A DNA stretch of 64,000 nucleotides from Streptomyces cinnabarinus (GCF_027270315.1 NZ_CP114413.1:3596001-3660000); one strand, 5' to 3'. Positions 53,192-62,003 are shown, counted from the first letter of the stretch. Notes: generated from the letters alone by a model not told the origin. Made by a program: numbers and translations.

Positions 53192-54042
53192 CCACCTCCC
53201 CCGAGCAACAGCGCCCCGAGGGTGAGCACGAGGTCAAGGGTGTGGCCTTCCGGGACGAGGGCGAGGCCGAGCAGGAGGCGCCCCCGCCGCCCGCGGTCCC
53301 GCCGCGCCGGGTGACCTGGCAGAAACTGACCGTCCTGCCGGCCCTGCTGGTGGCGCTGCTGCTGGCGACCTGGCTGTGGTTCGCGCAGGCCGACCTGGAC
53401 CCGATCTCCGAGAACGCGCTCTCCGACGGCCAGGTGTCCAAGGCGCTGTGGCAGCACGTGGAGCTGACGGTGGTCTCCACCTTCTTCGTGCTGATCATCG
53501 CCATCCCGCTGGGCGTCCTGCTGACCCGCAGGGCCTTCCGCAAGGCGACCCCGGTGGCGATGGCCGTCGCCAACATGGGCCAGGCGACCCCGGCGATCGG
53601 CCTGCTCGCCCTGCTGGTGATCTGGCTCGGCACCGGTACGAAGGCGGCCCTGATCGGCATCACCGCCTACGCCATCCTGCCGGTGCTGGCGAACACGATC
53701 GCGGGCCTGAAGGCGAACGACCCCACGCTGCTGGAGGCGGCCCGCGGCATCGGCATGTCCCCGCTGGGGGTACTGTCCCGCGTCGAGATGCCCCTGGCGG
53801 TGCCCCTGATCCTGGCCGGCGTCCGCACGGCCCTCGTCCTGAACGTCGGTACGGCGACGCTGGCGACCTTCGGCGGGGGCGGCGGGCTGGGGGTGCTGAT
53901 CACCACCGGGATCACCACCCAGCGAATGCCGGTCCTGGTGCTGGGCTCGATCCTCACGGTGTCCCTGGCCCTGCTGGTGGACTGGCTGGCCTCGCTGGCC
54001 GAACTGCTGCTGCGGCCGCGGGGGTTGGAGGTGGGGACGTGA
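53188..54042 (+). CDS. Osmoprotectant ABC transporter permease (second)
   Basis: 284 residues. A 50-residue charged head, then six helices. The EAA loop is LKANDPTLLEAARGIGMSPLGVLSRVEMPLAVPLILAGVR, close to that of the other permease. GTG 53188 overlaps the ATPase stop (GTGA). It forms the heterodimeric channel with the first permease. Confidence 0.92.
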   Translation: MTTSPEQQRPEGEHEVKGVAFRDEGEAEQEAPPPPAVPPRRVTWQKLTVLPALLVALLLATWLWFAQADLDPISENALSDGQVSKALWQHVELTVVSTFFVLIIAIPLGVLLTRRAFRKATPVAMAVANMGQATPAIGLLALLVIWLGTGTKAALIGITAYAILPVLANTIAGLKANDPTLLEAARGIGMSPLGVLSRVEMPLAVPLILAGVRTALVLNVGTATLATFGGGGGLGVLITTGITTQRMPVLVLGSILTVSLALLVDWLASLAELLLRPRGLEVGT

Positions 54043-54998
54043 AACGCGGCGCGTGCCTCCTCCTCACCGGGGCGCTGCTCACCGCCTGCGGGCTCACGAG
54101 CGGTTCGCCGATGGTCGACGACGTCGTCCCCGGCTCGATCGGCCAGGGCGAGCCGCTGAAGGGCGCCGAGCTGACGGTGACCTCGAAGGAGTTCACCGAG
54201 CAGCTGATCCTCGGCGCGATCATGGGCATCGCCTTCGAGGCGGCGGGCGCGGAGGTGCTCGACCGCACCGGGATCCAGGGGTCGATCGGGGCGCGGGAGG
54301 CGGTCAGGTCCGGGGACGCGGACGGGATGTACGAGTACACGGGCACCGCCTGGATCACGTACCTGGGCAACAGCGAGCCCATCGACGATCCGCGCGGGCA
54401 GTGGGAGGCGGTGCGGGAGGCCGATCTGAAGAACGGGCTGACCTGGCTGGAACCGTCGGCGCTGAACAACACCTACGCGCTGGCGATGAACCAGGACAAC
54501 TTCGAGAAGTACCGCACGAAGACCCTCTCCGACGTGGCCGCGCTGGCGGAGAGCAACCCCGGCGCGGTGACGCTGTGCGTGGAGAGCGAGTTCGCCAACC
54601 GGGCCGACGGGCTGCCCGGCATGGAGAAGGCGTACGGGATGAGCATCCCGGCCGGGAACATCACGCAGATGGACACCGGGATCATCTACACCCAGGCGGC
54701 GAAAGGGAGTTGCACCTACGGGGAGGTCTTCACCACGGACGGCCGCATCAAGTCCATGAACCTGGTGGTCATGGCGGACGACAAGAAGTTCTTCCCCAAC
54801 TACAACGCGGCGCCGGAGATCAACTCCGGGACCCTGGAGGAGTATCCGGCGATCGCGGAGATCCTGGCACCGGTGACGGCACGCCTGAACAACACGGTCG
54901 CGCGGGAGCTGAACGCGAGGGTCGACGTGGACGGCGAGGACCCGCACGAGGTGGCGCTGGACTGGATGAAGGCGGAGGGCTTCGTCAAGGAGGGGTGA
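54039..54998 (+). CDS. Glycine betaine/choline-type substrate-binding lipoprotein
   Basis: 319 residues. Lipobox LLTAC gives a lipid-anchored protein. SKEFTEQLILGAIM begins the OpuAC domain; YEYTGTAWITYLG and LNNTYALAMN contain aromatic residues of the kind that form the cation-pi box for quaternary ammonium. GTG 54039 overlaps the permease stop (GTGA). It is the last gene of the operon; MITE remnant DNA follows within 17 nt. Confidence 0.92.
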   Translation: MKRGACLLLTGALLTACGLTSGSPMVDDVVPGSIGQGEPLKGAELTVTSKEFTEQLILGAIMGIAFEAAGAEVLDRTGIQGSIGAREAVRSGDADGMYEYTGTAWITYLGNSEPIDDPRGQWEAVREADLKNGLTWLEPSALNNTYALAMNQDNFEKYRTKTLSDVAALAESNPGAVTLCVESEFANRADGLPGMEKAYGMSIPAGNITQMDTGIIYTQAAKGSCTYGEVFTTDGRIKSMNLVVMADDKKFFPNYNAAPEINSGTLEEYPAIAEILAPVTARLNNTVARELNARVDVDGEDPHEVALDWMKAEGFVKEG

Positions 54999-55007
54999 GC
55001 CGCACGC

Positions 55008-55037
55008 CTAGTGCCTGATCCGAACGACAGGCCCTAG
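55008..55037. mobile_element. Remnant of the MITE-like element
   Basis: CTAG, 22 bp of which 19 match the end of the 39896-40086 element (one mismatch), then CTAG. Internal part deleted. It provides the TAG stop of the Lon-like gene. Confidence 0.65.
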
Positions 55038-55825
55038 CAGCTCGGCACCTTCCCGTTGTCCTTCTCCAGGGCGATCAGGGAGTCGACGGCGCCCTTGAGG
55101 GTGGTGACCGGGATGAGGCGCAGCCCCTTGGGGAGTTCGGCCTTGGCGTCCGCGCACTCGGCCTCGGGAACCAGGAACACCGTCGCGCCGTCGCGGCGGG
55201 CGGCCTGCGTCTTCAGGGCGACGCCGCCGACCGCGCCGACCTTGCCGTCGGCGTCGATGGTGCCCGTACCGGCGATGGTGCGGCCGCCGGTGAGATCGCC
55301 GCCGGTGCCGTCGCCGTCCAGCTTGTCGACGATGCCGAGGGAGAAGAGCAGACCGGCGCTGGGGCCGCCGACGTCCTCCAGCTCCAGGTCGACCTCGATC
55401 CCGGCGGGGTCGAGGTCGAGGTAGTTCAGGGCGGCCTCGGAGGCGGCGTCCTGGGACTCGCGCATCTGCTCGGTGTTGTACTTCTCGATCTCCTTGGTGC
55501 TCTTGTCGCTGGGGTAGACCGCGTCCCGGGGCATGACGGCGCGGTCGGTGCGGAACCAGGAGTCGAGCACGTCGCCGAGCGAGACGCTGGTGTCGGGGCC
55601 GGTCGCCTCGATCGTCGTCATCCGCAGCTGCCCGCTGGTGTCCCGGGTCGCCGCCCCGGAGATCGTGATCACCGGTTCGCCCTTGTTCTTCCCCAGCACG
55701 TTCGCCGTCAGCCCCGGCTGCGTGAGCGAGAACGGCAGCGGTGCGAGCGCGGCCGTGGCGATCAGCGCCACGACCGGCACGGCACAGACGGCGAGGGCCT
55801 GGGGACGCGAGAGACGTGAGAGCAC
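55034..55825 (-). CDS. Lon-like S16 serine protease, membrane-anchored
   Basis: 263 residues. One N-terminal helix (LAVCAVPVVALIATAALAPL) places the rest outside. The S16 peptidase domain has GGPSAGL (catalytic Ser156) and GGVALKTQAA (Lys205), the Ser-Lys dyad. Similar to YlbL-type proteins but the PDZ segment is not obvious between residues 60 and 140. TAGATT 6 nt before GTG 55825 suggests leaderless transcription. The TAG stop sits in a MITE remnant. Confidence 0.88.
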   Translation of the reverse strand: MLSRLSRPQALAVCAVPVVALIATAALAPLPFSLTQPGLTANVLGKNKGEPVITISGAATRDTSGQLRMTTIEATGPDTSVSLGDVLDSWFRTDRAVMPRDAVYPSDKSTKEIEKYNTEQMRESQDAASEAALNYLDLDPAGIEVDLELEDVGGPSAGLLFSLGIVDKLDGDGTGGDLTGGRTIAGTGTIDADGKVGAVGGVALKTQAARRDGATVFLVPEAECADAKAELPKGLRLIPVTTLKGAVDSLIALEKDNGKVPSC

Positions 55826-55869
55826 GGGGTCAATCTAACGTGACGGTGATCCCGCTCGGTCCCGGGCGG

Positions 55870-56511
55870 TCAGCGCAGCGCCTCCGCCACTTCCCGCGCC
55901 GCGTCCATCACCCGCGGCCCGACCCGTTCCGGTACGGCGTCCGCCAGCATCACCACTCCGACGCTGCCCTCGACCCCGGTCACCCCCAGCAGGGGTGCCG
56001 CGGCTCCGCTCGCACCGGCCTCCAGCTCGCCGTGGGTCAGGGTGTAGCCCGGTTCCTCCAGGGGCTGGCGGCGGGCGGCGAGGATGGCCTTGCCGGCGGC
56101 GCCGCGCTCCAGGGGGTGCCGGAAACCGGCCCGGTAGGCCACGTGGTAGTCGGTCCACGTCGGTTCCACGACCGCCACGGCCAGCGCCTCCGCGCCGTCC
56201 ACCAGGGTCAGATGTGCCGTCGCCCCGATGTCCTCGGCCAGCGATCGCAGCGCGGGCAGCGCGGCCTCGCGCACCAGCGGATGCACCTGGCGGCCGAGGC
56301 GCAGCACGCCGAGCCCGACCCGGGCCCGGCCACCCAGGTCACGGCGGACCAGCGCGTGCTGCTCCAGCGTGGCCAGCAAGCGGTACACCACGGTCCGGTT
56401 CACGCCCAGTTTGTTGGAAAGCTCGGTGACGGTCAGCCCGTGGTCCGTGTCGGCCAGCAGCTTGAGGACACGCAGTCCCCGGTCGAGCGTCTGAGAGGTC
56501 TCCGCGGTCAC
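55870..56511 (-). CDS. IclR-family transcriptional regulator
   Basis: 213 residues. Winged helix (LTVTELSNKLGVNRTVVYRLLATLEQHALVRRD) followed by the IclR effector domain (AEDIGATAHLTLVDGAEALAVAVVEP, ...GAAGKAILAA). The effector domain is a little short. GTG 56511 has AAGGAG at 8 nt. The effector is unknown. No divergent catabolic gene is adjacent; the nearest upstream gene is the helicase on the same strand. Confidence 0.9.
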   Translation of the reverse strand: MTAETSQTLDRGLRVLKLLADTDHGLTVTELSNKLGVNRTVVYRLLATLEQHALVRRDLGGRARVGLGVLRLGRQVHPLVREAALPALRSLAEDIGATAHLTLVDGAEALAVAVVEPTWTDYHVAYRAGFRHPLERGAAGKAILAARRQPLEEPGYTLTHGELEAGASGAAAPLLGVTGVEGSVGVVMLADAVPERVGPRVMDAAREVAEALR

Positions 56512-56788
56512 GACGCCCACTCCTTAGTGGTGAGGTCGGCAGCCCCCTCGCGGAATATGCGTCACCGAGTCCCGTCGGCGACGCGCTTCAGAGGCCGCCG
56601 ATCGGCCGGCGGCCCGGCCTGTCCGGGCCGCGTCGCTTCACGGCTGCGCTCCGCGGCGGCGCTGCCACGGGGCGTGTGCGTAGCGGGACATTAGCGAAGC
56701 CGGTTCGCTGAGCGGAAGCCTCCGTCCAGAATCCGGGCACCGGCCGGTACGGCACGCCTGTGTTTGTCCGGATACGCACAGCCACGCG

Positions 56789-58582
56789 TCACCTCATGCG
56801 CGTGGCCCACTCCTGCACTTTGGCGATGCGCTGGCGCAGCTGACCGGCCGTGGCCTCGGCGCTCGGCGGTCCGCCGCAGACCCGGCGCAGCTCGGTGTGG
56901 ATCACGCCGTGCGGCTTGCCGCTCTGGTGGACGTAGGCGCTGACCATCGTGTTGAGCTGCTTGCGCAGCTCCATCATCTCCCGGTGCGAGACGACCGGCC
57001 GCCGCTCGGCGGGCAGCTCCAGCAGGTCGGCCTCGGAGTCCGGCTTCTTGCGGCTGTGCGCGATCTGCCGGGCCTGCCGCTTCTGCAGCAGCAGCTGCAC
57101 CTGGTCGGGTTCGAGGAGCCCCGGGATGCCGAGGTAGTCCTGCTCCTCCTCGCTCCCCGGGTGGGCCTGCATGCCGAACTCGGCGCCGTCGTAGAGGACC
57201 CGGTCGAAGACGGCGTCGGACTCCAGCGCCTCGAAGGGCAGCATGTCCTGCTCGCCGGTGTCCTCGTCCTGCTCCTTGTTCGCCTCGTCCATCTCCTTCT
57301 CGGACTCGGCGTAGGGGTCCTCCTCGCTCTCCTTCTTCGGCTTGTCGAGGGCGTGGTCGCGCTCGACCTCCATCTCGTTGGCGAAGGTGAGCAGGTCGGG
57401 GATGGTCGGCAGGAAGACGGAGGCGGTCTCGCCGCGGCGCCGGGACCGCACGAAACGGCCAACGGCCTGGGCGAAGAAGAGCGGGGTGGAGATGGTGGTG
57501 GCGTAGACCCCGACGGCGAGCCGGGGCACGTCGACGCCTTCCGAGACCATCCGCACCGCGACCATCCACCGGCCGTCGCCCTCGCTGAAGTCGTCGATCC
57601 GTTTGGACGCGCCGGTGTCGTCGGACAGGACGAGCGTCGCCTTGCTGCCGGTGATCTCACGGATCAGCTTGGCGTAGGCGCGGGCGGAGTCCTGGTCGGA
57701 GGCGATGACGAGGGCGCCCGCGTCGGGGATGCCCTTGCGGACCTCGGTCAGCCGCTGGTCGGCGGCGCGCAGCACGCTCGGCATCCACTCGCCACGGGGA
57801 TCGAGCGCGGTCCGCCAGGCCTGCGAGACGGCGTCCTTGGTCATCGGCTCGCCGAGCCGCGCCGCGATCTCGTCACCGGCCTTGGTGCGCCAGCGCATGT
57901 TGCCGCTGTAGGAGAGGAAGATGACCGGCCGCACGACATGGTCGGCGAGCGCGTTGCCGTAGCCGTAGGTGTAGTCCGCGGCCGAGCGCCGGATGCCGGC
58001 GTTGTCCTCCTCGTACGTGACGAAGGGGATGGGGTTGGTGTCGGAGCGGAAGGGCGTACCGGTCAGCGCGAGCCGCCGGGTGGCGGGCTCGAAGGCTTCG
58101 AGGCAGGCCTCGCCCCAGGACTTGGAGTCACCGGCGTGATGGATCTCGTCGAGGATGACGAGGGTCTTGCGCTGCTCGACGCGGTTGCGGTGCAGCATGG
58201 GCCGCACACCGACACCCGCGTAGGTGACGGCGACGCCCTGGTAGTCCTTGCCGAGCGGTCCCGCGCTGTACTCCGGGTCCAGCTTGATCCCTATCCGCGC
58301 GGCCGCGTCCGCCCACTGCTTCTTCAGGTGCTCGGTGGGCGCGACCACGGTCACCTGCTGGACGACGTGGTGGTGCAGCAGCCAGGAGGCGAGGGTGAGC
58401 GCGAAGGTCGTCTTGCCGGCGCCCGGGGTCGCGACCGCGAGGAAGTCACGCGGCTGCTCCTGGATGTACTTCTCCATCGCCCCCTGCTGCCAGGCACGCA
58501 GCTTGCTGGCGGTACCCCAGGGGGCACGGCCGGGGAAGGCGGGGGAAAGGTAGTGGGAGGTGGAGGCGGCGGTAGTAGTCAC
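56789..58582 (-). CDS. SF2 DEAD/DEAH-type helicase
   Basis: 597 residues. Walker A TPGAGKTTF, DEIHH (Walker B), the LTGTPF motif III, SEGVDVPRL (motif V) and QAVGRFVRSRRRG (motif VI). An acidic insertion (EEDPYAESEKEMDEANKEQ, about 440-460) and a C-terminal region with HREMMELRKQLN follow. It looks like the actinobacterial helicase related to XPB/RecG-type DNA translocases; the substrate is unknown. It is followed by a Doc toxin pair upstream on the same strand. Confidence 0.9.
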   Translation of the reverse strand: MTTTAASTSHYLSPAFPGRAPWGTASKLRAWQQGAMEKYIQEQPRDFLAVATPGAGKTTFALTLASWLLHHHVVQQVTVVAPTEHLKKQWADAAARIGIKLDPEYSAGPLGKDYQGVAVTYAGVGVRPMLHRNRVEQRKTLVILDEIHHAGDSKSWGEACLEAFEPATRRLALTGTPFRSDTNPIPFVTYEEDNAGIRRSAADYTYGYGNALADHVVRPVIFLSYSGNMRWRTKAGDEIAARLGEPMTKDAVSQAWRTALDPRGEWMPSVLRAADQRLTEVRKGIPDAGALVIASDQDSARAYAKLIREITGSKATLVLSDDTGASKRIDDFSEGDGRWMVAVRMVSEGVDVPRLAVGVYATTISTPLFFAQAVGRFVRSRRRGETASVFLPTIPDLLTFANEMEVERDHALDKPKKESEEDPYAESEKEMDEANKEQDEDTGEQDMLPFEALESDAVFDRVLYDGAEFGMQAHPGSEEEQDYLGIPGLLEPDQVQLLLQKRQARQIAHSRKKPDSEADLLELPAERRPVVSHREMMELRKQLNTMVSAYVHQSGKPHGVIHTELRRVCGGPPSAEATAGQLRQRIAKVQEWATRMR

Positions 58583-58685
58583 GGTCTCCGGTTCTCGACT
58601 GCGTATGACGACCGGGTCACCCTACCGGCGGACGGGTGGTGTCAACGCGCGGACAGGGCCGGGTCACCCGTGGGTGGGACCGACG

Positions 58686-59060
58686 TCACAACTCCCGCAG
58701 CCGCCCCGCGATCCGCCCGACGTCCACCTCGGCCCCGGACGCCCCATCGATGACCAGGTCGTACGCCGTGTCCTGGTCGCACTCGGCGAGATCGACCCCG
58801 TTGACGCGGAGGAAGGTGGCCGCGGCGAGCCAGGCGGTGCGCTTGTTCCCGTCGACCAGGGGGTGGTTGGTGGCGAGGGCGTGCAGCAGGGCGGCGGCCT
58901 GTTCGTACAGGTCGGCGTAGGCCTCCGTACCGAACATGCGGGCGCGTGGCCGCCGTACGGCGGAGGCGAACAGCCCGGCGTCCCGCACCTCGGGGGCGCG
59001 CCCGCCGAAGGCGGCCCGGGCGATGTGCTCGGCCTCGGCGACGCTGAGGTACCGGGTCAC
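58686..59060 (-). CDS. doc: Doc-like toxin (Fic family)
   Basis: 124 residues. HPLVDGNKRTAW (His66) is the Doc/Fic active motif. Doc phosphorylates EF-Tu in the P1 system, which stops translation. Its ATG (59058-59060) overlaps the antitoxin stop by 4 nt. Confidence 0.92.
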   Translation of the reverse strand: MTRYLSVAEAEHIARAAFGGRAPEVRDAGLFASAVRRPRARMFGTEAYADLYEQAAALLHALATNHPLVDGNKRTAWLAAATFLRVNGVDLAECDQDTAYDLVIDGASGAEVDVGRIAGRLREL

Positions 59061-59257
59061 CGGCCCAGCCTCCGCAGCAGATCGGCGTGCGCGCCGGCGA
59101 GCAGTTCGGCGGCTGCACGGACCGGCGCGGACTCCTGCTCCACCCGCTGCCGTACGGCGTCCAGGGCGATGTCCTCCGGGCGGCGCGCCGTGGCGTCCGC
59201 GAGGTCGGCGAGCTCCTGCTGGAGGCCGGGCGGGAGGTGGAGGGTCGGCTCGGTCAT
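59057..59257 (-). CDS. Antitoxin partner of Doc
   Basis: 66 residues. LHLPPGLQQELADLADATARRPEDIALDAVRQRV looks like a ribbon-helix-helix/CopG-type DNA-binding protein. It overlaps doc by 4 nt (ATGA), so the two are coupled and antitoxin is made first. It would neutralise Doc and repress the operon. Confidence 0.85.
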   Translation of the reverse strand: MTEPTLHLPPGLQQELADLADATARRPEDIALDAVRQRVEQESAPVRAAAELLAGAHADLLRRLGR

Positions 59258-59306
59258 GCCGAGCAGGGTAGGCGGGCCGCGGGCGCGCCGACGAGCGGTT
59301 TACGGC

Positions 59307-60749
59307 TCACCGCGTGTGCAGGCGTCGCGTCACCCAGACCCCGGCCAGCGCCACCGCCGCCATCGGCAGGAACACCGCCGCGAAGGCCGCCGGGTGCGAG
59401 CCGGAGGTCTCCGTGGCCGTGTGGCTGAGGGCGCCGCCGCCGAGGGCCGCGAAGGCGGCGCCGCCCACGGAGAGCATCACGACGTTCGACAGCGCGTCGG
59501 AGATCTGGAGGGAGGCGGAGTTGGTGCCGGCCTCCTCCGGCGCGGAGAGCTTCAGCAGGAGCACGCTGGCGGAGGAGATCACCAGGCCCATCCCGAAGCA
59601 GCCGAACGACCAGGCCACGGCCAGCGTCCACACCGGCACGGAGTCGATCAGCACGCTGGGCGCCGCCGCGATGGCCGCGGCCACCAGCACCATCCCGAAC
59701 GTGGTCAGCCGCTCCCGGTACGGCTCAAGACGCGGCCGGGACTGCAGCCACGACCCCGCCGCCCAGGTCCCGCCACCGGCCGCGAGGGAGAACCCGGCGA
59801 GCGTCGGCGACAGCCCTCGCTGGGTGACCAGCATCAGCGGTACGAAGGACTCGGCGGCGATGAAGGAGCCCGAGGCGACGCCGCGCAACAGCACCACGGA
59901 GGGCAGTCCACGGGCGGCTCGGTAGGTGCCGCGCGGGAGGAGGCCGAGGACTGCCGGGACCAGCAGCGCGGCGCCCACCGCGCCGGGCAGCAGGGACAGC
60001 GGGCGCAGATCCTGGGCGGCGTACTGGAGCAGGCCCGCGCCCAGGGAGATCCCGAGGGCGAGGCGGATGCGGCGCCGGTCGAAGGACGGGGCCGCCCCGG
60101 CCACCGGGCCTGAGGCGCGGCGCTTTATCTGCGGCAGGGCGAGCGCCAGCGGGAAGACGACGAGCACCGGGATGCCGACGAACACCCAGCGCCAGCCGAG
60201 GTGTTCGGTGACCGCGCCGGAGGCGAGCGGCCCGACGATCGAGGGGACGACCCAGCTCGCCGCGAACGCGGCCACGATGGCGGGCCGCAGCCGCTCGGGG
60301 TAGGCCCGCCCGATCACGACGTACAGCGCGACGATCACCAGCCCGCCGCCGAGGCCCTGTACGGCCCGCCCCAGCACGAACAGCCACATCGCCGTGGCCG
60401 TCCCGGCCAGCAGCAGCCCGGCGGCGAAGGCCGCGATCCCGGCGCTCACCGCCCCGACGGGACCGCGCCGGTCCGCCCACTGTCCCGCGAGCACCATCCC
60501 GAACAGGGAGGTGGTGAAGAACCCCGAGAACGCGAACGCGTACAGCGACACCCCGTCCAGTTCCCGCGCAGCGACCGGCATGGCCGTGCCGACGGCCGTC
60601 GCCTCGAAGGCGATCAGCAGCACGACGGAGACGATCCCGATGCTGAGCGCGCGGTACGACCGGCTCAGCACGGTGTCGGCGGAGGCGTCCTTGTCGGCGG
60701 GCTCGGCGTCGTGCGCGACGGCGGTGTCGCGGGGATCGGGGCTGGTCAT
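59307..60749 (-). CDS. MFS-family efflux transporter
   Basis: 480 residues, 12-14 hydrophobic helices. Cytosolic loop GQWADRRGPVGAV (motif A) after TM2 and VLGRAVQGLGGG (motif B-like); EGG-type motif C is near residues 160-180 (WVVPSIVGPLASGAVTEHLG). It resembles drug-exporter families. The substrate is unknown; no regulator is adjacent. Confidence 0.9.
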   Translation of the reverse strand: MTSPDPRDTAVAHDAEPADKDASADTVLSRSYRALSIGIVSVVLLIAFEATAVGTAMPVAARELDGVSLYAFAFSGFFTTSLFGMVLAGQWADRRGPVGAVSAGIAAFAAGLLLAGTATAMWLFVLGRAVQGLGGGLVIVALYVVIGRAYPERLRPAIVAAFAASWVVPSIVGPLASGAVTEHLGWRWVFVGIPVLVVFPLALALPQIKRRASGPVAGAAPSFDRRRIRLALGISLGAGLLQYAAQDLRPLSLLPGAVGAALLVPAVLGLLPRGTYRAARGLPSVVLLRGVASGSFIAAESFVPLMLVTQRGLSPTLAGFSLAAGGGTWAAGSWLQSRPRLEPYRERLTTFGMVLVAAAIAAAPSVLIDSVPVWTLAVAWSFGCFGMGLVISSASVLLLKLSAPEEAGTNSASLQISDALSNVVMLSVGGAAFAALGGGALSHTATETSGSHPAAFAAVFLPMAAVALAGVWVTRRLHTR

Positions 60750-60950
60750 GCGAGCCAGCGTAAGGTCCGCAGCCGCCCACCGCCCCTGTCAGGAGACGGT
60801 CTCGGCCTGCGACCTTGGTCGTACGACCGGGGCCCCGTTTCCCGCACATGGCCCGCTTTATGAACGCGGCATGGCAGTCCCGTTGCAGCCCCCGCGATCC
60901 CCTTGAGCCCCTCCCCCGGGGCGGCCTAGCTTCTAGGCACTGAAGGACAC

Positions 60951-61025
60951 GGCCGTGTGCCCGAGTGGTTCAGGGGCGCGACTGCAAATCGCGTTACGCG
61001 GGTTCGATTCCCGCCACGGCCTCCA
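60951..61025 (+). tRNA. tRNA-Cys, anticodon GCA
   Basis: 75 nt with encoded CCA. Acceptor GGCCGTG/CACGGCC, anticodon loop CTGCAAA in a CGCGA/TCGCG stem, T-arm GCGGG/CCCGC with loop TTCGATT. The antisense GNAT gene overlaps its 3' half (60994-61025). Confidence 0.95.
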
Positions 61026-61485
61026 GGTGGGTTTGCAGCAGGCGCGGGGAGTTCTCGAAGCCCTGGCGGGCGTAGGCCGGTATCGCTCGCGGGGAGGAGT
61101 GGACGGTGACGCGCTCCAGGCCCAGCGCCGCGGCGGCGGCCAGGGTCTCGGTGATCAGCCGGCTGCCCAGGCCCGTGTCCCGGGCCTCGGGGGCGACGTA
61201 GACGCACTGGAGGTCGCCGGAGGCGCGGTGGAGGGCGCGCGGGGTCGGTACCCGGTGCACGACCGCCAGCCAGGTCATGCCGATGACGACCGAGTCGCGG
61301 ACCAGGACCGTGCAGCGGTGCGAGGAGGAGTTCTCGGCCGCCCAGGCGACGAAGTGGCGGATGAACTCCGGGCGTTCGAGCGTCGTCGGAGTGTCGCCGT
61401 GCTCCGCCATCCACTGCCAGCGCAGGCCCGCGACCGCCGCCAGGTCGGCCGGTTCCGCCGGGCGGATCGTGATGTCTTCCGTCAT
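60994..61485 (-). CDS. GNAT N-acetyltransferase, 3' end overlapping tRNA-Cys
   Basis: 163 residues. ITIRPAEPADLAAVAGL at the start and the acetyl-CoA loop VYVAPEARDTGLGSRLITETL identify GNAT. Substrate unknown. ATG 61485 overlaps the TGA of the upstream SUKH-4 gene (ATGA), so the two are coupled. The last 10 residues (LEAVAGIEPA) are encoded by the antisense strand of the tRNA-Cys 3' half, so the true C-terminus is uncertain. Confidence 0.85.
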   Translation of the reverse strand: MTEDITIRPAEPADLAAVAGLRWQWMAEHGDTPTTLERPEFIRHFVAWAAENSSSHRCTVLVRDSVVIGMTWLAVVHRVPTPRALHRASGDLQCVYVAPEARDTGLGSRLITETLAAAAALGLERVTVHSSPRAIPAYARQGFENSPRLLQTHLEAVAGIEPA

Positions 61486-62003
61486 GCGCACAGGGTGTCC
61501 CGGTGCAGCAGCCACAAGGTGAAGGCCAGGGTGGAGACGTCCGCGGGCAGGGGGTGGGGCGCCGGATCGGTCGGCGTCCAGGTCAGCAGGGTGCCCGTCG
61601 CGCCGTCCAGGAGAAGGATGCCGGCTTCTTCCAGGTGGCCGAGGATGATCAGGCGGTCGGCGTCCGGGGGGAGTTCACCGAAGGCCCCGGCGGTGCGGGC
61701 CTCGGTGAGGGTCGGCAGCACCTCGTCCCCGTGCAGCCGGAACAGGGCGTGTTCCTCCGGCAGTCCCGTCTCGCTCAGGAAGCGGCGGGTCGGGGCGTGG
61801 GTGAGTGCGGCCGGGAAGTCGACGTCCTCGAAGCGCATCACGCCGCCACGGCCGAACTCCTCGGCGAGCAGCCGGGCCGGGACGGAGACGGCCAGGCCCG
61901 ACGCCTCGCGCAGGTCCGGCTCCGGACCCGCCACCAGCGTCAGCGTGGTGATCAAACGGCCGTCCCGGCGCAGCTGTTCCGGTTCGGCGAGCGTCGCGAT
62001 CAT
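61482..62003 (-). CDS. SUKH-4 family protein
   Basis: 173 residues. LLAEEFGRGGVMRFEDVDFPAALTHAPTRRFLSETGLPEEHALFRLHG is the core of SUKH-4 immunity proteins in Streptomyces. SUKH proteins neutralise nuclease toxins of polymorphic toxin systems; no toxin gene is next to it, so a lone immunity or other binding role is possible. A GGGGGA lies before ATG 62003. Confidence 0.85.
   Translation of the reverse strand: MIATLAEPEQLRRDGRLITTLTLVAGPEPDLREASGLAVSVPARLLAEEFGRGGVMRFEDVDFPAALTHAPTRRFLSETGLPEEHALFRLHGDEVLPTLTEARTAGAFGELPPDADRLIILGHLEEAGILLLDGATGTLLTWTPTDPAPHPLPADVSTLAFTLWLLHRDTLCA

Noticed and set aside
56588..56785. 65-codon frame between the IclR gene and the helicase
   Set aside because: No ribosome-binding site, low-complexity Arg/Pro content, no homology pattern; region is probably promoter.
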